Of a stretch of 64,000 nucleotides of DNA, positions 47,028 through 56,846 are shown piece by piece (position 1 is the first letter of the stretch; the number at the start of each line of letters is the position of its first letter). The stretch is from CBDFMG01 sp965221205 [NCBI: bacterium]. GTDB taxonomy: Bacteria > SM23-31. A model generated the notes under the pieces. It searched no databases and was not told the DNA's origin. It saw only the letters and a program-made list of their open reading frames with translations. The translations under genes were made by a program, and so were the position numbers. The DNA lies in assembly GCA_965221205.1 (NCBI GenBank), contig OZ244870.1, positions 3,534,001 to 3,598,000 on the forward strand. The letters are read 5' to 3'.

Positions 47028-47101
47028 GCGCCCATAGCTCAATTGGACAGAGCATCTGATTACGGATCAGAAGGTTGGGGGTTCGACTCCTCCTGGGCGT
47101 G
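47028..47101 (+). tRNA. tRNA-Arg (ACG)
   Basis: Cloverleaf with acceptor GCGCCCA/TGGGCGT, D arm GCTC...GAGC, anticodon stem TCTGA/TCAGA around TTACGGA with anticodon ACG, and T arm GGGGGTTCGACTCCTCC. GC-rich foreign DNA begins directly after it, making this the likely insertion point of the defence island. Confidence 0.95.
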
Positions 47102-47189
47102 CTAAAGAAAGAAGATAGCGCTTCCCAGCCGTTCCTCCAGCGGCAAGTTTTTCTCCACAAATGTACATCCATTGGCTACACTTGTCGAT

Positions 47190-47303
47190 ATGAAGGACAC
47201 CGGTTTACGCATCAGAGTGCAGCGCGAACTCCGAGCAAAAGGACAGAGGACGGATGAACTGAATGTCGAAAGCAAACCAGAAACCAGAACAGAAGGCGCG
47301 TGA
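47190..47303 (+). pseudogene. Ribbon-helix-helix-like N-terminal stub before hsdR
   Basis: Reads MKDTGLRIRVQRELR and then loses similarity and stops 37 codons in, overlapping the hsdR start in another frame. The beginning matches short RHH-type proteins that often precede restriction or toxin genes. It could have been a regulator of the RM operon that lost its C-terminus by a deletion. Confidence 0.4.
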
Positions 47304-50028
47304 CAACATTGATGCGATGTTGGAGCAGGCAGGCTGGTTAGTTCAGGATAAGAATAAAATCGACTTCAGCACCGGCTTCGGCGTCGCCATCCGCGAGTAC
47401 CAGACGGATGTCGGTCCCGCCGACTACGTTCTGTTCATCGATAAGAACCCGGTCGGCGTTGTGGAGGCCAAACCGGAGGATTTGGGTCAGAAGATCACGA
47501 CCGTCGAGGAGCAGTCCGCCGCTTATGCCGCCGCCAACCTCAAGTGGGTAAACAATAGCAAACCCCTGCCATTCGTTTATGAAAGTACCGGCGTGCTGAC
47601 GCGCTTCACCGACATGCGCGATCCGAAGCCCCGCTCACGGGAGGTATTCAACTTTCTCCGGCCGGAGACGATGCGGGACTGGTTCAACCAGCCGGCCTCG
47701 CTGCGTACGCGGCTCCGGGTGCTTCCGGATCTGGATCCCACGGGCCTCAGGACGTGCCAGATCAATGCCATCGAGAAGCTTGAGGCATCCTTCAAGGATA
47801 ACCGCCCGCGCGCGCTCATTCAGATGGCGACCGGCTCCGGCAAGACTTATGCCGCCATCACCTCGATCTACCGGCTGCTCAAACACGCTGACGCCAAGCG
47901 CATCCTCTTTCTCGTCGACACCAAGAACCTCGGCGAACAGGCCGAGCAGGAGTTCATGGCCTATGTGCCCAATGACGACAACCGGAAATTCACGGAACTC
48001 TACAACGTCCAGCGGCTGAAATCGTCCTTCGTCGCCAAGGACAGCCAGGTCTGCATCAGTACCATTCAGCGCATGTACTCGCTCCTCAAGGACCGGGAGA
48101 TGGATGAAGCCGCCGATCAGATCAACCCGGCGGAAATAGTTCAGCCTAAACAACCGATGCCGGTTGTCTATAACGGCAAGATTCCACCTGAATTCTTCGA
48201 CTTCATCATCATCGACGAATGCCACCGCTCGATTTACAACCTCTGGCGGCAGGTCCTGGAATATTTCGACGCCTGTCTCATCGGCCTGACCGCCACGCCG
48301 GACAACCGCACCTACGGCTTCTTCAGAAAAAACGTCGTCAGCGAGTATACCCATGAGCAAGCCGTCGCCGACGGCGTCAATGTCGGCAGCGAAATCTATG
48401 CCATCGACACGGAGAAGACCCGGCACGGCGGCCAGCTCATGGTGGGCCAGCAGGTCGAGAAGCGTGAGCGCCTGACGCGCCGAAAGCGCTGGGAGATTCA
48501 GGATGAGGATGTCACCTATGCCGCCGAGCAGCTCGATCGCGACGTCGTCAACCCCGACCAGATCCGCACAGTCATCCGCACCTTCCGCGACAAGCGGACG
48601 GAGATATTCCCCGGCCGCGCCGAAGTCCCGAAGACGCTTGTTTTCGCCAAGACCGACAGCCACGCCGACGACATCATCCAGACCGTGCGCGAGGAATTCG
48701 CCGAAGGCAACCAGTTCTGCAAGAAGATCACCTACAAGACCGAGGAGGATCCGAAATCCGTCCTCGCCCAGTTCCGGAACGACTACTATCCACGCATCGC
48801 CGTGACCGTGGACATGATCGCCACGGGCACCGACGTCAAGCCGCTCGAATGCCTGATCTTCATGCGCGACGTGAGAAGCCGCAACTATTTCGAGCAGATG
48901 AAGGGCCGCGGCACCCGCACCCTCGACCATGACGATCTCAAGAAAGTCTCGCCCTCCGCTGTCAGTGGGAAGACCCACTATGTGATCGTTGACGCCGTCG
49001 GCGTCACCAAATCGCTCAAGACCGCCAGCCAGCCGCTCATCACCAAGCCTTCCGTGCCGCTCAAGGATCTCGCCATGGGTGTGATGATGGGTGCGCGCGA
49101 CGAAGACACGGTCAGCTCCCTTGCCGGCCGCCTCGCCCGGTTCAACAGGCAGCTCGACCCCCAGGAGCAGGAGCGCATCAGGGAACAAGCCGGCGGTGTC
49201 GAACTCACCCGGATCATCGGCAATCTGCTGGCCGCCATCGACCCCGACTGCATTGAGGCTAAAGCCCGCGAGATCGAGCCCGTGGCAGGAGATGCCGAGC
49301 CGACGCCCGCCGCTCGTGAAAAGGCCCATGAACAACTGGTCAGTGACGCCGCCACTGTCTTCGACGGCGAGTTGGTCGAACTGATCGACTCCATTCGCCG
49401 CGACAAGGAACAGACTATCGACCATGACGGTCTTGACACCGTGCTCCGCGCCGAATGGGAAGGCGACCCCCATGAGAACGCGGAAGCCATGGCGCGGGAC
49501 TTCCGGCACTATCTGGAAGCCAATAGCGACGAGATCGAAGCTCTGACGATCTTCTTCACCCAGCCGCACCGCCGCCGCGAGGTGACCTATGCAATGATCC
49601 GGGAGGTGTTCGGCAGGCTGAAAAACGACAAACCCCTCCTGGCCCCTTCGCGGGTCTGGCAGGCCTATGCCCTGCTCGACGAATACAAGGGCGGTCGACC
49701 GATCAGCGAATTGACAGCGCTCGTGGCGCTGATCCGCCGCGTCTGCGGAATCGATGCGACGATCTCGCCCTATTCGGACACCGTGCGCCGCAACTTCCAG
49801 AACTGGATCATGACGCACCACAGCGGCAGCGGAGAGAAATACAACGAGGAGCAGATGGACTGGCTGCGCATGATACGCGACCACATCGTCAGTTCCTTTC
49901 ACTTGGACCGCGACGATCTCGACATGGCTCCGTTCGATGGAAAGGGCGGCATGGGGCGCATGTATCAGTTATTTGGCGATCGGATGGATAGCGTGATCAA
50001 GGAATTGAATGAGGCGTTGGCGGGATAA
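47263..50028 (+). CDS. hsdR: Type I restriction enzyme R subunit (EcoEI/EcoR124-like)
   Basis: Motor and nuclease subunit that translocates DNA and cuts it when unmethylated sites are bound by the S/M core. The N-terminal PD-(D/E)XK nuclease has Asp54 and E68-x-K70 in PADYVLFIDKNPVGVVEAK. The SF2 helicase has Walker A ATGSGKT (Lys194), DECH at 318-321, LTATPDNRTYGFF, and motif VI-like MKGRGTRTLD. The C-terminal EcoEI R_C-type domain starts around residue 620. It is 921 aa with no breaks. GC-rich codons differ sharply from the AT-rich backbone. hsdS starts immediately after the TAA. Confidence 0.95.
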   Translation: MSKANQKPEQKARDNIDAMLEQAGWLVQDKNKIDFSTGFGVAIREYQTDVGPADYVLFIDKNPVGVVEAKPEDLGQKITTVEEQSAAYAAANLKWVNNSKPLPFVYESTGVLTRFTDMRDPKPRSREVFNFLRPETMRDWFNQPASLRTRLRVLPDLDPTGLRTCQINAIEKLEASFKDNRPRALIQMATGSGKTYAAITSIYRLLKHADAKRILFLVDTKNLGEQAEQEFMAYVPNDDNRKFTELYNVQRLKSSFVAKDSQVCISTIQRMYSLLKDREMDEAADQINPAEIVQPKQPMPVVYNGKIPPEFFDFIIIDECHRSIYNLWRQVLEYFDACLIGLTATPDNRTYGFFRKNVVSEYTHEQAVADGVNVGSEIYAIDTEKTRHGGQLMVGQQVEKRERLTRRKRWEIQDEDVTYAAEQLDRDVVNPDQIRTVIRTFRDKRTEIFPGRAEVPKTLVFAKTDSHADDIIQTVREEFAEGNQFCKKITYKTEEDPKSVLAQFRNDYYPRIAVTVDMIATGTDVKPLECLIFMRDVRSRNYFEQMKGRGTRTLDHDDLKKVSPSAVSGKTHYVIVDAVGVTKSLKTASQPLITKPSVPLKDLAMGVMMGARDEDTVSSLAGRLARFNRQLDPQEQERIREQAGGVELTRIIGNLLAAIDPDCIEAKAREIEPVAGDAEPTPAAREKAHEQLVSDAATVFDGELVELIDSIRRDKEQTIDHDGLDTVLRAEWEGDPHENAEAMARDFRHYLEANSDEIEALTIFFTQPHRRREVTYAMIREVFGRLKNDKPLLAPSRVWQAYALLDEYKGGRPISELTALVALIRRVCGIDATISPYSDTVRRNFQNWIMTHHSGSGEKYNEEQMDWLRMIRDHIVSSFHLDRDDLDMAPFDGKGGMGRMYQLFGDRMDSVIKELNEALAG

Positions 50029-51561
50029 ATGGCGACCGATTGTGAAGGGCCCATACCCCCCTACGGATGGCAACGATGCGCCCTGCCCGACTTCGCGTGC
50101 ATCGTAATGGGGCAATCACCCTCCTCAAAGACGTACAACCGTAGTGGCGACGGCCTTCCCTTCTTCCAGGGAAAGGCGGAGTTTGGCGACCTATACCCAA
50201 CGATCAACATGTACTGCTCGCAGCCCAACAAGATCGCCAAGCGGGGTGCCACTCTTCTGTCGGTTAGAGCCCCAGTCGGCCCGACCAATCTCGCACAACG
50301 CAAGTGTTGCATTGGTCGTGGTCTGGCAGCTCTTCATCCTTGCGGGGGGATCGAGCCGAAGTTCCTCCTGCACCTCTTCAGAAGCATAGAACCCGTAATA
50401 TCGGGCAAGGGGACAGGTTCGACATTCAAAGCCGTTACCAAGGCGTTCGTGGAAGGCCTTGAATTCAACCTGCCACCGCTGCCGGAACAGCACCGCATAG
50501 TCGCCAAGATCGAGGAACTTTTTTCCGAACTGGACAAGGGCGTCGAGAGCCTGAAGACGGCGCGCGCGCAGCTCAAGATCTACCGCCAAGCCGTGCTCAA
50601 ACACGCCTTCGAAGGCAAGCTCACGGCGCAATGGCGCAAAGAAAACAAAGACAAGCTTGAGACGCCCGAGCAATTGCTTACTCGCATCAAGCAGGAGCGG
50701 GCGGCACGCTACGAGCAGCTGCTCAAGAGGTGGAGAGCTGCTGTCAAGGCATGGGAAGAAAGCGGCAAGTCAGGCAAGAAGCCAACGAGGCCCAAAAGAC
50801 CAACTAAAGTAGTACCAATAAAAGGGGAACAAGGCGAGGAATTGCCCGCCATTTCTGCATGCTGGGAATGGCTAAACTTGAAACATATCGGTCGGATTGA
50901 AACGGGCACGACACCTTCAACAAAGATTTCTGCAAACTACGGGGGAAAACTTCCGTTTTTCAAACCTACTGATTTGGATCAAGGAGCGCATGTCGGAACA
51001 GCAAGATATCATCTTTCCCAGTTTGGCGAGGAATCCGCACGTGTTCTTCCGGCGGGCTCAACTTTAGTGACATGTATCGGAGCAACCATTGGGAAAACGG
51101 GATTTGCAGTAACCCGGTGCGCAACCAATCAACAAATCAACTCAATCAGTCCTTGCGCTGGATTCAACTCCAGATTTATATATCTCCAAATGGTGGCTCC
51201 ATTCCTTAACGGCAGAATAAAGACTGACGCATCAGCGACAACACTTCCGATCTTGAACAAATCAAAATTTTGCGAACTACCGTTTGTTCTCTGCTCCCTC
51301 CCCGAGCAACATGAGCTCGTCCGACTGGTGGAAGAGCGATTTACAGCGATGGAGCGGAGCGGGCGAGAGATCGACGTAGCCTTGGAGCGGGCGGAGGCAC
51401 TCCGCCAGTCCATCCTGAAGAAAGCCTTTGCCGGTCAGCTTGTCGCACAAGACCCTACCGACGAGCCTGCATCCATTCTTCTGGAAAGAATCAAAGCCGA
51501 GCGAGAGCAGGCGACGAATAAAGCAACCAGCAAAACAACAGAGAAGAGGACCGTCGCATGA
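50029..51561 (+). CDS. hsdS: Type I restriction-modification S (specificity) subunit
   Basis: Two target-recognition domains (TRD) and two conserved helical spacers. TRD1 covers about residues 10-140 (GQSPSSKTYN, PFFQGKAEFGD) followed by LPPLPEQHRIVAKIEELFSE. TRD2 covers about 280-415 (GTTPSTKISANYGG, PFFKPTDL) followed by SLPEQHELVRLVEERFTAME. A charged linker GKKPTRPKRPTKVV separates the halves. TRD2 DNA (about 50.8-51.3 kb) is clearly less GC-rich than the rest of the gene, suggesting TRD exchange. The stop overlaps hsdM by 4 bp. Confidence 0.93.
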   Translation: MATDCEGPIPPYGWQRCALPDFACIVMGQSPSSKTYNRSGDGLPFFQGKAEFGDLYPTINMYCSQPNKIAKRGATLLSVRAPVGPTNLAQRKCCIGRGLAALHPCGGIEPKFLLHLFRSIEPVISGKGTGSTFKAVTKAFVEGLEFNLPPLPEQHRIVAKIEELFSELDKGVESLKTARAQLKIYRQAVLKHAFEGKLTAQWRKENKDKLETPEQLLTRIKQERAARYEQLLKRWRAAVKAWEESGKSGKKPTRPKRPTKVVPIKGEQGEELPAISACWEWLNLKHIGRIETGTTPSTKISANYGGKLPFFKPTDLDQGAHVGTARYHLSQFGEESARVLPAGSTLVTCIGATIGKTGFAVTRCATNQQINSISPCAGFNSRFIYLQMVAPFLNGRIKTDASATTLPILNKSKFCELPFVLCSLPEQHELVRLVEERFTAMERSGREIDVALERAEALRQSILKKAFAGQLVAQDPTDEPASILLERIKAEREQATNKATSKTTEKRTVA

Positions 51562-53045
51562 ACACCGCCCCCATCGTTTCAAAAGTCTGGACCTTCTGCA
51601 CCACCCTGCGCGATGACGGGGTCGGCTATGGAGACTACCTGGAGCAGCTCACCTATCTGATCTTCCTCAAGATGGCCGACGAATACGCGAAGCCGCCCCA
51701 TAACCGCGACGTCGGCATCCCCACCGAATACAACTGGCAGAACCTGAGGTCGAAGCGGGGCGCGGAACTCGAAGGCCACTACGTCGCGCTGCTCCGCGCA
51801 CTCGGCACCAAGACGGGCATGCTGGGGCAGATCTTCACCAAAGCCCAGAACAAGATCCAGGACCCGGCGAAACTGTACCGCCTCATCGACATGGTCGACG
51901 ACACCGAGTGGGTCACCATGGGTGCCGACATCAAAGGCGATATTTACGAAAATCTGCTGGAGCGAAACGCCGAGGACACGAAATCCGGTGCCGGGCAGTA
52001 TTTCACGCCGCGCGCCCTCATCCGCGCCATGGTTGAATGTGTGCGGCCCGAGCCGGGTAAGCTCATTGCCGACCCGGCCTGCGGCACGGGCGGTTTCTTT
52101 CTGGCCGCCTACGACTTCATCACCAATCCGGACAACTTCAATCTGGATAGGTCGCAAAAGGTATTTCTGAAGCACGAGGCGTTTCATGGCAGCGAGATCG
52201 TCGCTAACACGCGCCGCCTGTGCCTGATGAACATGTTCCTGCACAACATCGGTGAGATCGACGGCGGCGCGCCCATTTCGCCGAATGACTCGCTGGTGGC
52301 CGATGTCGGCAAGCGCTTCGACTATGTGCTCGCGAACCCGCCTTTCGGCAAGAAGAGTTCCATGAGTTTCACGAACGAGGAGGGCGAACAGGACAAGGAC
52401 GACCTGACTTACAACCGACAGGATTTCTGGGCGACAACATCCAACAAACAGCTCAATTTCGTGCAGCACATTCGCACGATGCTCAAGACCACCGGCCGCG
52501 CTGCCGTTGTCGTGCCGGACAATGTGCTGTTCGAAGGCGGTGCCGGTGAGACGATCCGCAAGAAGCTGCTGGACAACACCGACCTGCACACCATTCTGCG
52601 TCTTCCGACCGGCGTGTTCTACGCGCAAGGGGTCAAGGCCAATGTGATCTTCTTCGATAACCGCGAAGCCAGCCCGAATCCCTGGACGAAGCAGGTCTGG
52701 TACTACGACTACCGCACCAACATTCACCACACGCTGAAGAAGAAGCCGATGCGTTTCGAGGACCTGTCGGATTTCGTCAGCTGCTACAACCCGCAGAACC
52801 GGCACAAGCGCAAGGCGACCTGGGACGAGAAGGACACACCCGAAGGACGCTGGCGCAGTTACAGTTATGAGGAGACCGGGGCGCGCGACAAGACCAGCCT
52901 CGATATTTTCTGGCTCAAGGACAAGAGCCTGACCGATCTGGACAACCTGCCTGAGCCCGCCGACCTCGCCGAGGAGATCATCGAGAGCCTCGAAGCCGGC
53001 CTGAAGAGCTTCCGCGAGGTGCTCGCCGGTCTCGGACCGGGATAG
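51558..53045 (+). CDS. hsdM: Type I restriction-modification M subunit (N6-adenine methyltransferase)
   Basis: Modification subunit. The N-terminal HsdM_N helical domain covers about 1-145, then GQYFTPRALIRAMVE. SAM-binding motif I is DPACGTGGF (172-180) and catalytic motif IV is NPPF (260-263), marking adenine-N6 methylation. At 495 aa it is complete. Gene order R-S-M differs from the common R-M-S. All three genes overlap or abut, so they are co-expressed and look functional. Confidence 0.95.
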   Translation: MNTAPIVSKVWTFCTTLRDDGVGYGDYLEQLTYLIFLKMADEYAKPPHNRDVGIPTEYNWQNLRSKRGAELEGHYVALLRALGTKTGMLGQIFTKAQNKIQDPAKLYRLIDMVDDTEWVTMGADIKGDIYENLLERNAEDTKSGAGQYFTPRALIRAMVECVRPEPGKLIADPACGTGGFFLAAYDFITNPDNFNLDRSQKVFLKHEAFHGSEIVANTRRLCLMNMFLHNIGEIDGGAPISPNDSLVADVGKRFDYVLANPPFGKKSSMSFTNEEGEQDKDDLTYNRQDFWATTSNKQLNFVQHIRTMLKTTGRAAVVVPDNVLFEGGAGETIRKKLLDNTDLHTILRLPTGVFYAQGVKANVIFFDNREASPNPWTKQVWYYDYRTNIHHTLKKKPMRFEDLSDFVSCYNPQNRHKRKATWDEKDTPEGRWRSYSYEETGARDKTSLDIFWLKDKSLTDLDNLPEPADLAEEIIESLEAGLKSFREVLAGLGPG

Positions 53046-53182
53046 GTGAGCCCACATGCACCCGGTGATTTCAGCTCTCGATATTCAGAGGCACCTATGG
53101 AACCCTGGACCATTGACCTCCTCAGTCAGGACGGCTATCGTAACTCCCGAAAACCTGAAGCCAGCATTGAGCAAGGCTGTTT

Positions 53183-53554
53183 ATGTGGCCGGATAACGAA
53201 ACCGAACGCGACTTTCTGAACTTCACGGGCGTCGCCGACACCGTTGCTGAGATCATCGTGCAGGCCAACGGGTGCCCGATATCGATAGGCGTGTCTGGTG
53301 CCCGGGGTGTCGGAAAGTCTTCCATGATTAAGCTGGTTCACAAGGCCCTGGCTGACCGCGCTGAGGACGGCAAGCCACCAAAATTCGTCTTCGTCGAATT
53401 CAACGCATGGCTCTATCAGGGATACGACGATGCCCGCGCTTCATTGTCGGAAACAATTGCGACGACTCTCGTGGAGGAAACGGAAAAAAAAGACCGGTGT
53501 CGACAAGGCCAAAGAGCTCGTCGGGCGTGTTGACCTGGGGGCAAGGAAGCCTCC
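53183..53554 (+). pseudogene. KAP-family P-loop NTPase, N-terminal fragment with poly-A frameshift
   Basis: Reads NETERDFLNFTGVADTVAEI, SIGVSGARGVGKSSMIKLV (Walker A) and FVFVEFNAWLYQGYDDARASL, all typical of KAP NTPases, which are membrane-associated and often sit in defence islands. An eight-A run at about 53483 shifts the frame; the corrected frame continues KTGVDKAKELVGRVDLGARK before it, too, is cut. The following DNA encodes an antitoxin tail, so several hundred codons of the NTPase are deleted. Confidence 0.72.
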
Positions 53555-53597
53555 GCGAACGGCTTGACGGACGCCGGGCTCGAAGCGCTTCTGGCGA

Positions 53598-53980
53598 ATG
53601 AAAGTTGAACGTGTCGTTCTCGACACGAATGTTCTGATCAGCTCCCGAAATTCGACAATTATGTTGGCCGGAAAGGCAGGGCGATTTACTTCGTCCAACT
53701 CGAGGCAGTCTCGGAATGGGTGTCGATAGCGGGAGCCAAGCTAGGGTGTCGCGATCCGGATGACGACAAACTGCTCGAGACGGCGCTGATGGGTGAAGCG
53801 GATTGTCTGATTACGGGGGACCGGGATCTTCTGGAAATGTCCTCGTTTCACGACATTCCGATTTTGACACCGGGGGCTTTCTGGATCTCCGGGCACGCTA
53901 ATAACGGCCCTGGGATCCGTGAGGTTCGGAGAAGCTTCGCTGCTCCGCAGCATACAGGGTGTCGGCAAGTAGCGGGCTGA
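53598..53980 (+). pseudogene. PIN-domain toxin (COG1569-like) with antitoxin tail, internally deleted
   Basis: Starts MKVERVVLDTNVLISS with the first catalytic Asp (Asp9), shifts frame, and resumes CRDPDDDKLLETALMGEADC, LITGDRDLLEMSSFHDIPILTP with the other acidic residues. About 70 central residues are missing. Just upstream another frame ends GLTDAGLEALLANES and its stop overlaps the PIN start (ATGAAAGTTGA), the usual antitoxin-toxin overlap. The TA pair is dead: the antitoxin is only a tail and the toxin is broken. Confidence 0.72.
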
Positions 53981-54109
53981 GGTCTGGACCTGCGGGCACC
54001 CCAGTAATTTGCCGATCATCGGCAGGCCCTCGCCGGGTGCGAGAGAGAGAAGCAGATGACCGTGAGGATGCCGGAGATGCTCAATTGTGCCAAGAGCACC
54101 CTTATAAAT
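53906..54109 (-). pseudogene. Tyrosine integrase C-terminal remnant
   Basis: On the minus strand, antisense to the PIN tail region: GTIEHLRHPHGHLLLSLAPG, EGLPMIGKLLGCPQVQTSARY. HLRH and EGLPMIGKLLG..QVQT.ARY are the box II and nucleophile-Tyr regions of phage-type integrases (normally LLGH and TTARY). The N-terminal part is absent. It marks a mobile-element scar between the RM and AddAB-like genes. Confidence 0.65.
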
Positions 54110-54133
54110 TCTCACACAACTGGTTAGGAAGGT

Positions 54134-56845
54134 ATGACTCGAAAGTTGGCGAGTGGGACTCGCAGGACGCTGGTAGTGCATAGCCGCTACGCGTGGCGAA
54201 GCCATCGGACGCAAGCCGCGATTGACGGTGAGCAGGGTCTGCTGATTGTCACTATCGAGCAACTTGCCGCCCGGCTTGCAGGCGGTTTCCTCCAATCCAT
54301 CAACGCGGATGATCTCAAGGCCGCGGTAGCAGCAGCCGTCGCGGCGCCGCTGGGAGAGTTCGACAAGATCAAGGTACTACCCGGCTTTCAACGTGCGGCA
54401 GCAGCGAGTTTGTGGAAGGCATGGACCGCAGGGTTGAAGCTGGATAAGGAAGCGAAGGCTGCGGGCGACGAAACGGGGGAAACGCGCCTTGCCTCGCTGG
54501 TGGTTCTTGAAAGAGAAGTGCTTTCGAAGCTGCCGAACCATCAGGTCCGGCCACGGGACCTGGTAGCGGCGGCGGCCCAACGGGTTGGCCATACCCGCTC
54601 AATCTTCGGCCGCATCGAGATCCACGGCCACACCGAGATGTCACCGGTGTGGCGGCCATTATTGTCACTGGTTCGCCGGGAAACAGACCTTGCCTGGGTG
54701 GCGGAAGCAAGGGAAACCCCAAGTTGGCTGCCAGACACCGGGATCGCAGTTGAAACAACGCCGGTTTCGGCGCCATCCGTCCGTACCGTGTCCTGTGCCA
54801 GCCCGCGGCACGAAATTTTGGAAGCCCTGCGGTGGGCCCGGCAGCATCTTGCCCGAGGAGCACTGCCCCAACAGATTGCGATCACGACGGCATCGCCCGA
54901 GTTCTGGGATGATCACATGCTGGCACTGGCGGAAGCCGCGAATTTGCCCATCCACTTCATTCATGGCCGGTCAGCGCTTTCGAAAGCCGAAGGGCAACTC
55001 GCCGCGGCTCTTGCCGAAATCCTCCTGCGCGGATTTTCGCGTGCGCGCATGGTCCGTTTCCTGGCACTCCTCCGCTCACAATGCAAACGCTTTAACCCCC
55101 TGCCGGGCGACTGGTGGCAGGCCTTGCCAGAGGGGGCCCCGTTGCTGGACGCAGCCCGTTGGAGGAGGGCCATTGCCGCGTTGGCACCGAGGGATTCCTC
55201 CGATGGCAAAGACCCCCGGCCTTTGCTGGAAGAGATCATCGAGACACTGAGCAAAGGTCTGATGGAATCGGCAGCAATCGGCGATCGGCTTCTCGACGGA
55301 AAGGCGCTTGCGGTTTGGCGCAAAGCGCTGACGGAGGGACCTCCGGCCGCCCTGGACATAACCCTGACCGGGCTGCGTGTCGATGACGGGGTTGAGCCCG
55401 GTGCCGCCATCGTCTGGGGTCCGGCGTCGGCCATCGCCGCTGTTCCCCGACCCCTTGCTTGGCTTGTCGGGCTGACCTCGCGTTCCTGGCCACGGCGCGC
55501 TAGTGAAGATCCGCTTCTTCCGAATCACATCATCACGGCAGGGCGTCTCGATCCCCTGCCCGTTCACGAAGCGGACCGGCGCGACTTTCAGACCATCCGC
55601 AACATGACGAACGACGAAATCGTCTGTTCGAGGGCGCGGCGTGATAGCGAAGGACGGCTAAACGGCATTTCTCCGCTTTACCCGCACCAGCTTGGCGAAG
55701 CCTTCCTCGCGCAGAGCCGGGAACCCGAACATGCCGCAAGCGCAAGCGACCGGTGGATGGCCCGGCCCGACGAATTCGCCGGGCTGCCTCGCGCGACGTC
55801 GGCGCGGCAGACCTGGATCGACTGGCACCGGAAGACGCTTTCCGGTCACGACGGCCTGGTAAGGAGCAATCACCCCTTGCTGGTCCGGGCACTCGACCGG
55901 CGGCAATCCGCGAGGTCGTTGGTGAAGCTGCTCCGTGATCCTCTGGGCTATCTCTGGACTTACGGCTTTGGATGGAGAGAACCCGAGAAAACGGATGAGC
56001 CGCTGACGCTCGAGCCGCTCGCCTTCGGCAACCTGCTGCACGAAATTCTCGAAGAAGCGGTGACCCGGCTCGAGGATGCTGAAGCCGGCGGGTTTGCCGG
56101 TGCTTCGACCGAGACTATTGGGCAAGCTATAGAACAGGCTGCGGAAATCGTGAGGACGCGGTGGGACGAAGCGCGGCCCGTGCCGCCTCCCGTAGTCTGG
56201 GAGCGCAAGCGGGCCGAAGCGATGGAACTCGCTGCAATCGCGTTGACTCTGGACGAAGAGTCTTTGCCGGATCAGCGCAGTTGGGCCGAAATTCCATTCG
56301 GTGCCGATCCGCGCGCGGAGGCTCTCAGCGAAGACGCCCGTACCGCGCTGCCGTGGGACCCCATGTCGAAAGTCACCATCGCGGGCACGGAGATTTGCAT
56401 CGGTGGATCGATCGACCGTCTTGACCTTGCCGGAGACCAAAGCCGTGCGCGGGTGACGGATTACAAGTCGGGGAAACTGGGCGGGCACCCGCCTCAGATC
56501 AAGGGGGGTGCGGAATTGCAGCGGTGCCTTTACGCATTCGCGGTCAAAGTGCTGATCGGTACGCCACTGCAAGTGGAAGCGCGTCTTCTTTATCCGCGCC
56601 GAGACAATCAGCCGAAGCCCCTCGATGACCCGGAAGGAACACTGGAAAGGCTTGCCGGATTCCTGGCAGCGGCCTCTACTTCGTTCGCCGAAGGAAAAGC
56701 GCTTCCCGGCCCTGCCGCGGAGGAGAGCTGGTATGATTTGGCCTTTGCGCTGCCGGGGGGCTCGAAGGAAAGCTACCTCGCGACAAAACTGCCGTTCGCC
56801 GCCGAGGCTCTCGCTGCCATCGCACCGGTGTGGGAGGAACCTTGA
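54134..56845 (+). CDS. AddB-like PD-(D/E)XK nuclease protein
   Basis: 903-aa partner of a helicase-nuclease, resembling AddB/RexB-type proteins. The long central part has a degenerate SF1-helicase-like fold (TLVVHSRYAWRSH at the start, LAWLVGLTSRSWPRR, ADRRDFQTIRNMTNDEIVCS) without a visible Walker A lysine. The C-terminal RecB-like nuclease has LAFGNLLHEILEEAV with the family His, SIDRLDL with Asp761, and TDYKSGK with Asp776-Tyr-Lys778, so the D-x-K site is intact. ATG has AGGAAGG directly upstream. The next gene starts 1 bp after its stop. AddAB/RecBCD complexes resect dsDNA ends. Confidence 0.82.
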   Translation: MTRKLASGTRRTLVVHSRYAWRSHRTQAAIDGEQGLLIVTIEQLAARLAGGFLQSINADDLKAAVAAAVAAPLGEFDKIKVLPGFQRAAAASLWKAWTAGLKLDKEAKAAGDETGETRLASLVVLEREVLSKLPNHQVRPRDLVAAAAQRVGHTRSIFGRIEIHGHTEMSPVWRPLLSLVRRETDLAWVAEARETPSWLPDTGIAVETTPVSAPSVRTVSCASPRHEILEALRWARQHLARGALPQQIAITTASPEFWDDHMLALAEAANLPIHFIHGRSALSKAEGQLAAALAEILLRGFSRARMVRFLALLRSQCKRFNPLPGDWWQALPEGAPLLDAARWRRAIAALAPRDSSDGKDPRPLLEEIIETLSKGLMESAAIGDRLLDGKALAVWRKALTEGPPAALDITLTGLRVDDGVEPGAAIVWGPASAIAAVPRPLAWLVGLTSRSWPRRASEDPLLPNHIITAGRLDPLPVHEADRRDFQTIRNMTNDEIVCSRARRDSEGRLNGISPLYPHQLGEAFLAQSREPEHAASASDRWMARPDEFAGLPRATSARQTWIDWHRKTLSGHDGLVRSNHPLLVRALDRRQSARSLVKLLRDPLGYLWTYGFGWREPEKTDEPLTLEPLAFGNLLHEILEEAVTRLEDAEAGGFAGASTETIGQAIEQAAEIVRTRWDEARPVPPPVVWERKRAEAMELAAIALTLDEESLPDQRSWAEIPFGADPRAEALSEDARTALPWDPMSKVTIAGTEICIGGSIDRLDLAGDQSRARVTDYKSGKLGGHPPQIKGGAELQRCLYAFAVKVLIGTPLQVEARLLYPRRDNQPKPLDDPEGTLERLAGFLAAASTSFAEGKALPGPAAEESWYDLAFALPGGSKESYLATKLPFAAEALAAIAPVWEEP

Positions 56846-56846
56846 A

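Noticed and set aside
47635-49902. Very long open frame (755 codons) on the minus strand inside hsdR
   Set aside because: It is the antisense of a gene with all type I R-subunit motifs; GC-rich DNA produces long shadow frames. The antisense product shows no known motifs. The same applies to the 492-codon frame opposite hsdM and the 401-codon frame opposite the AddB-like gene.
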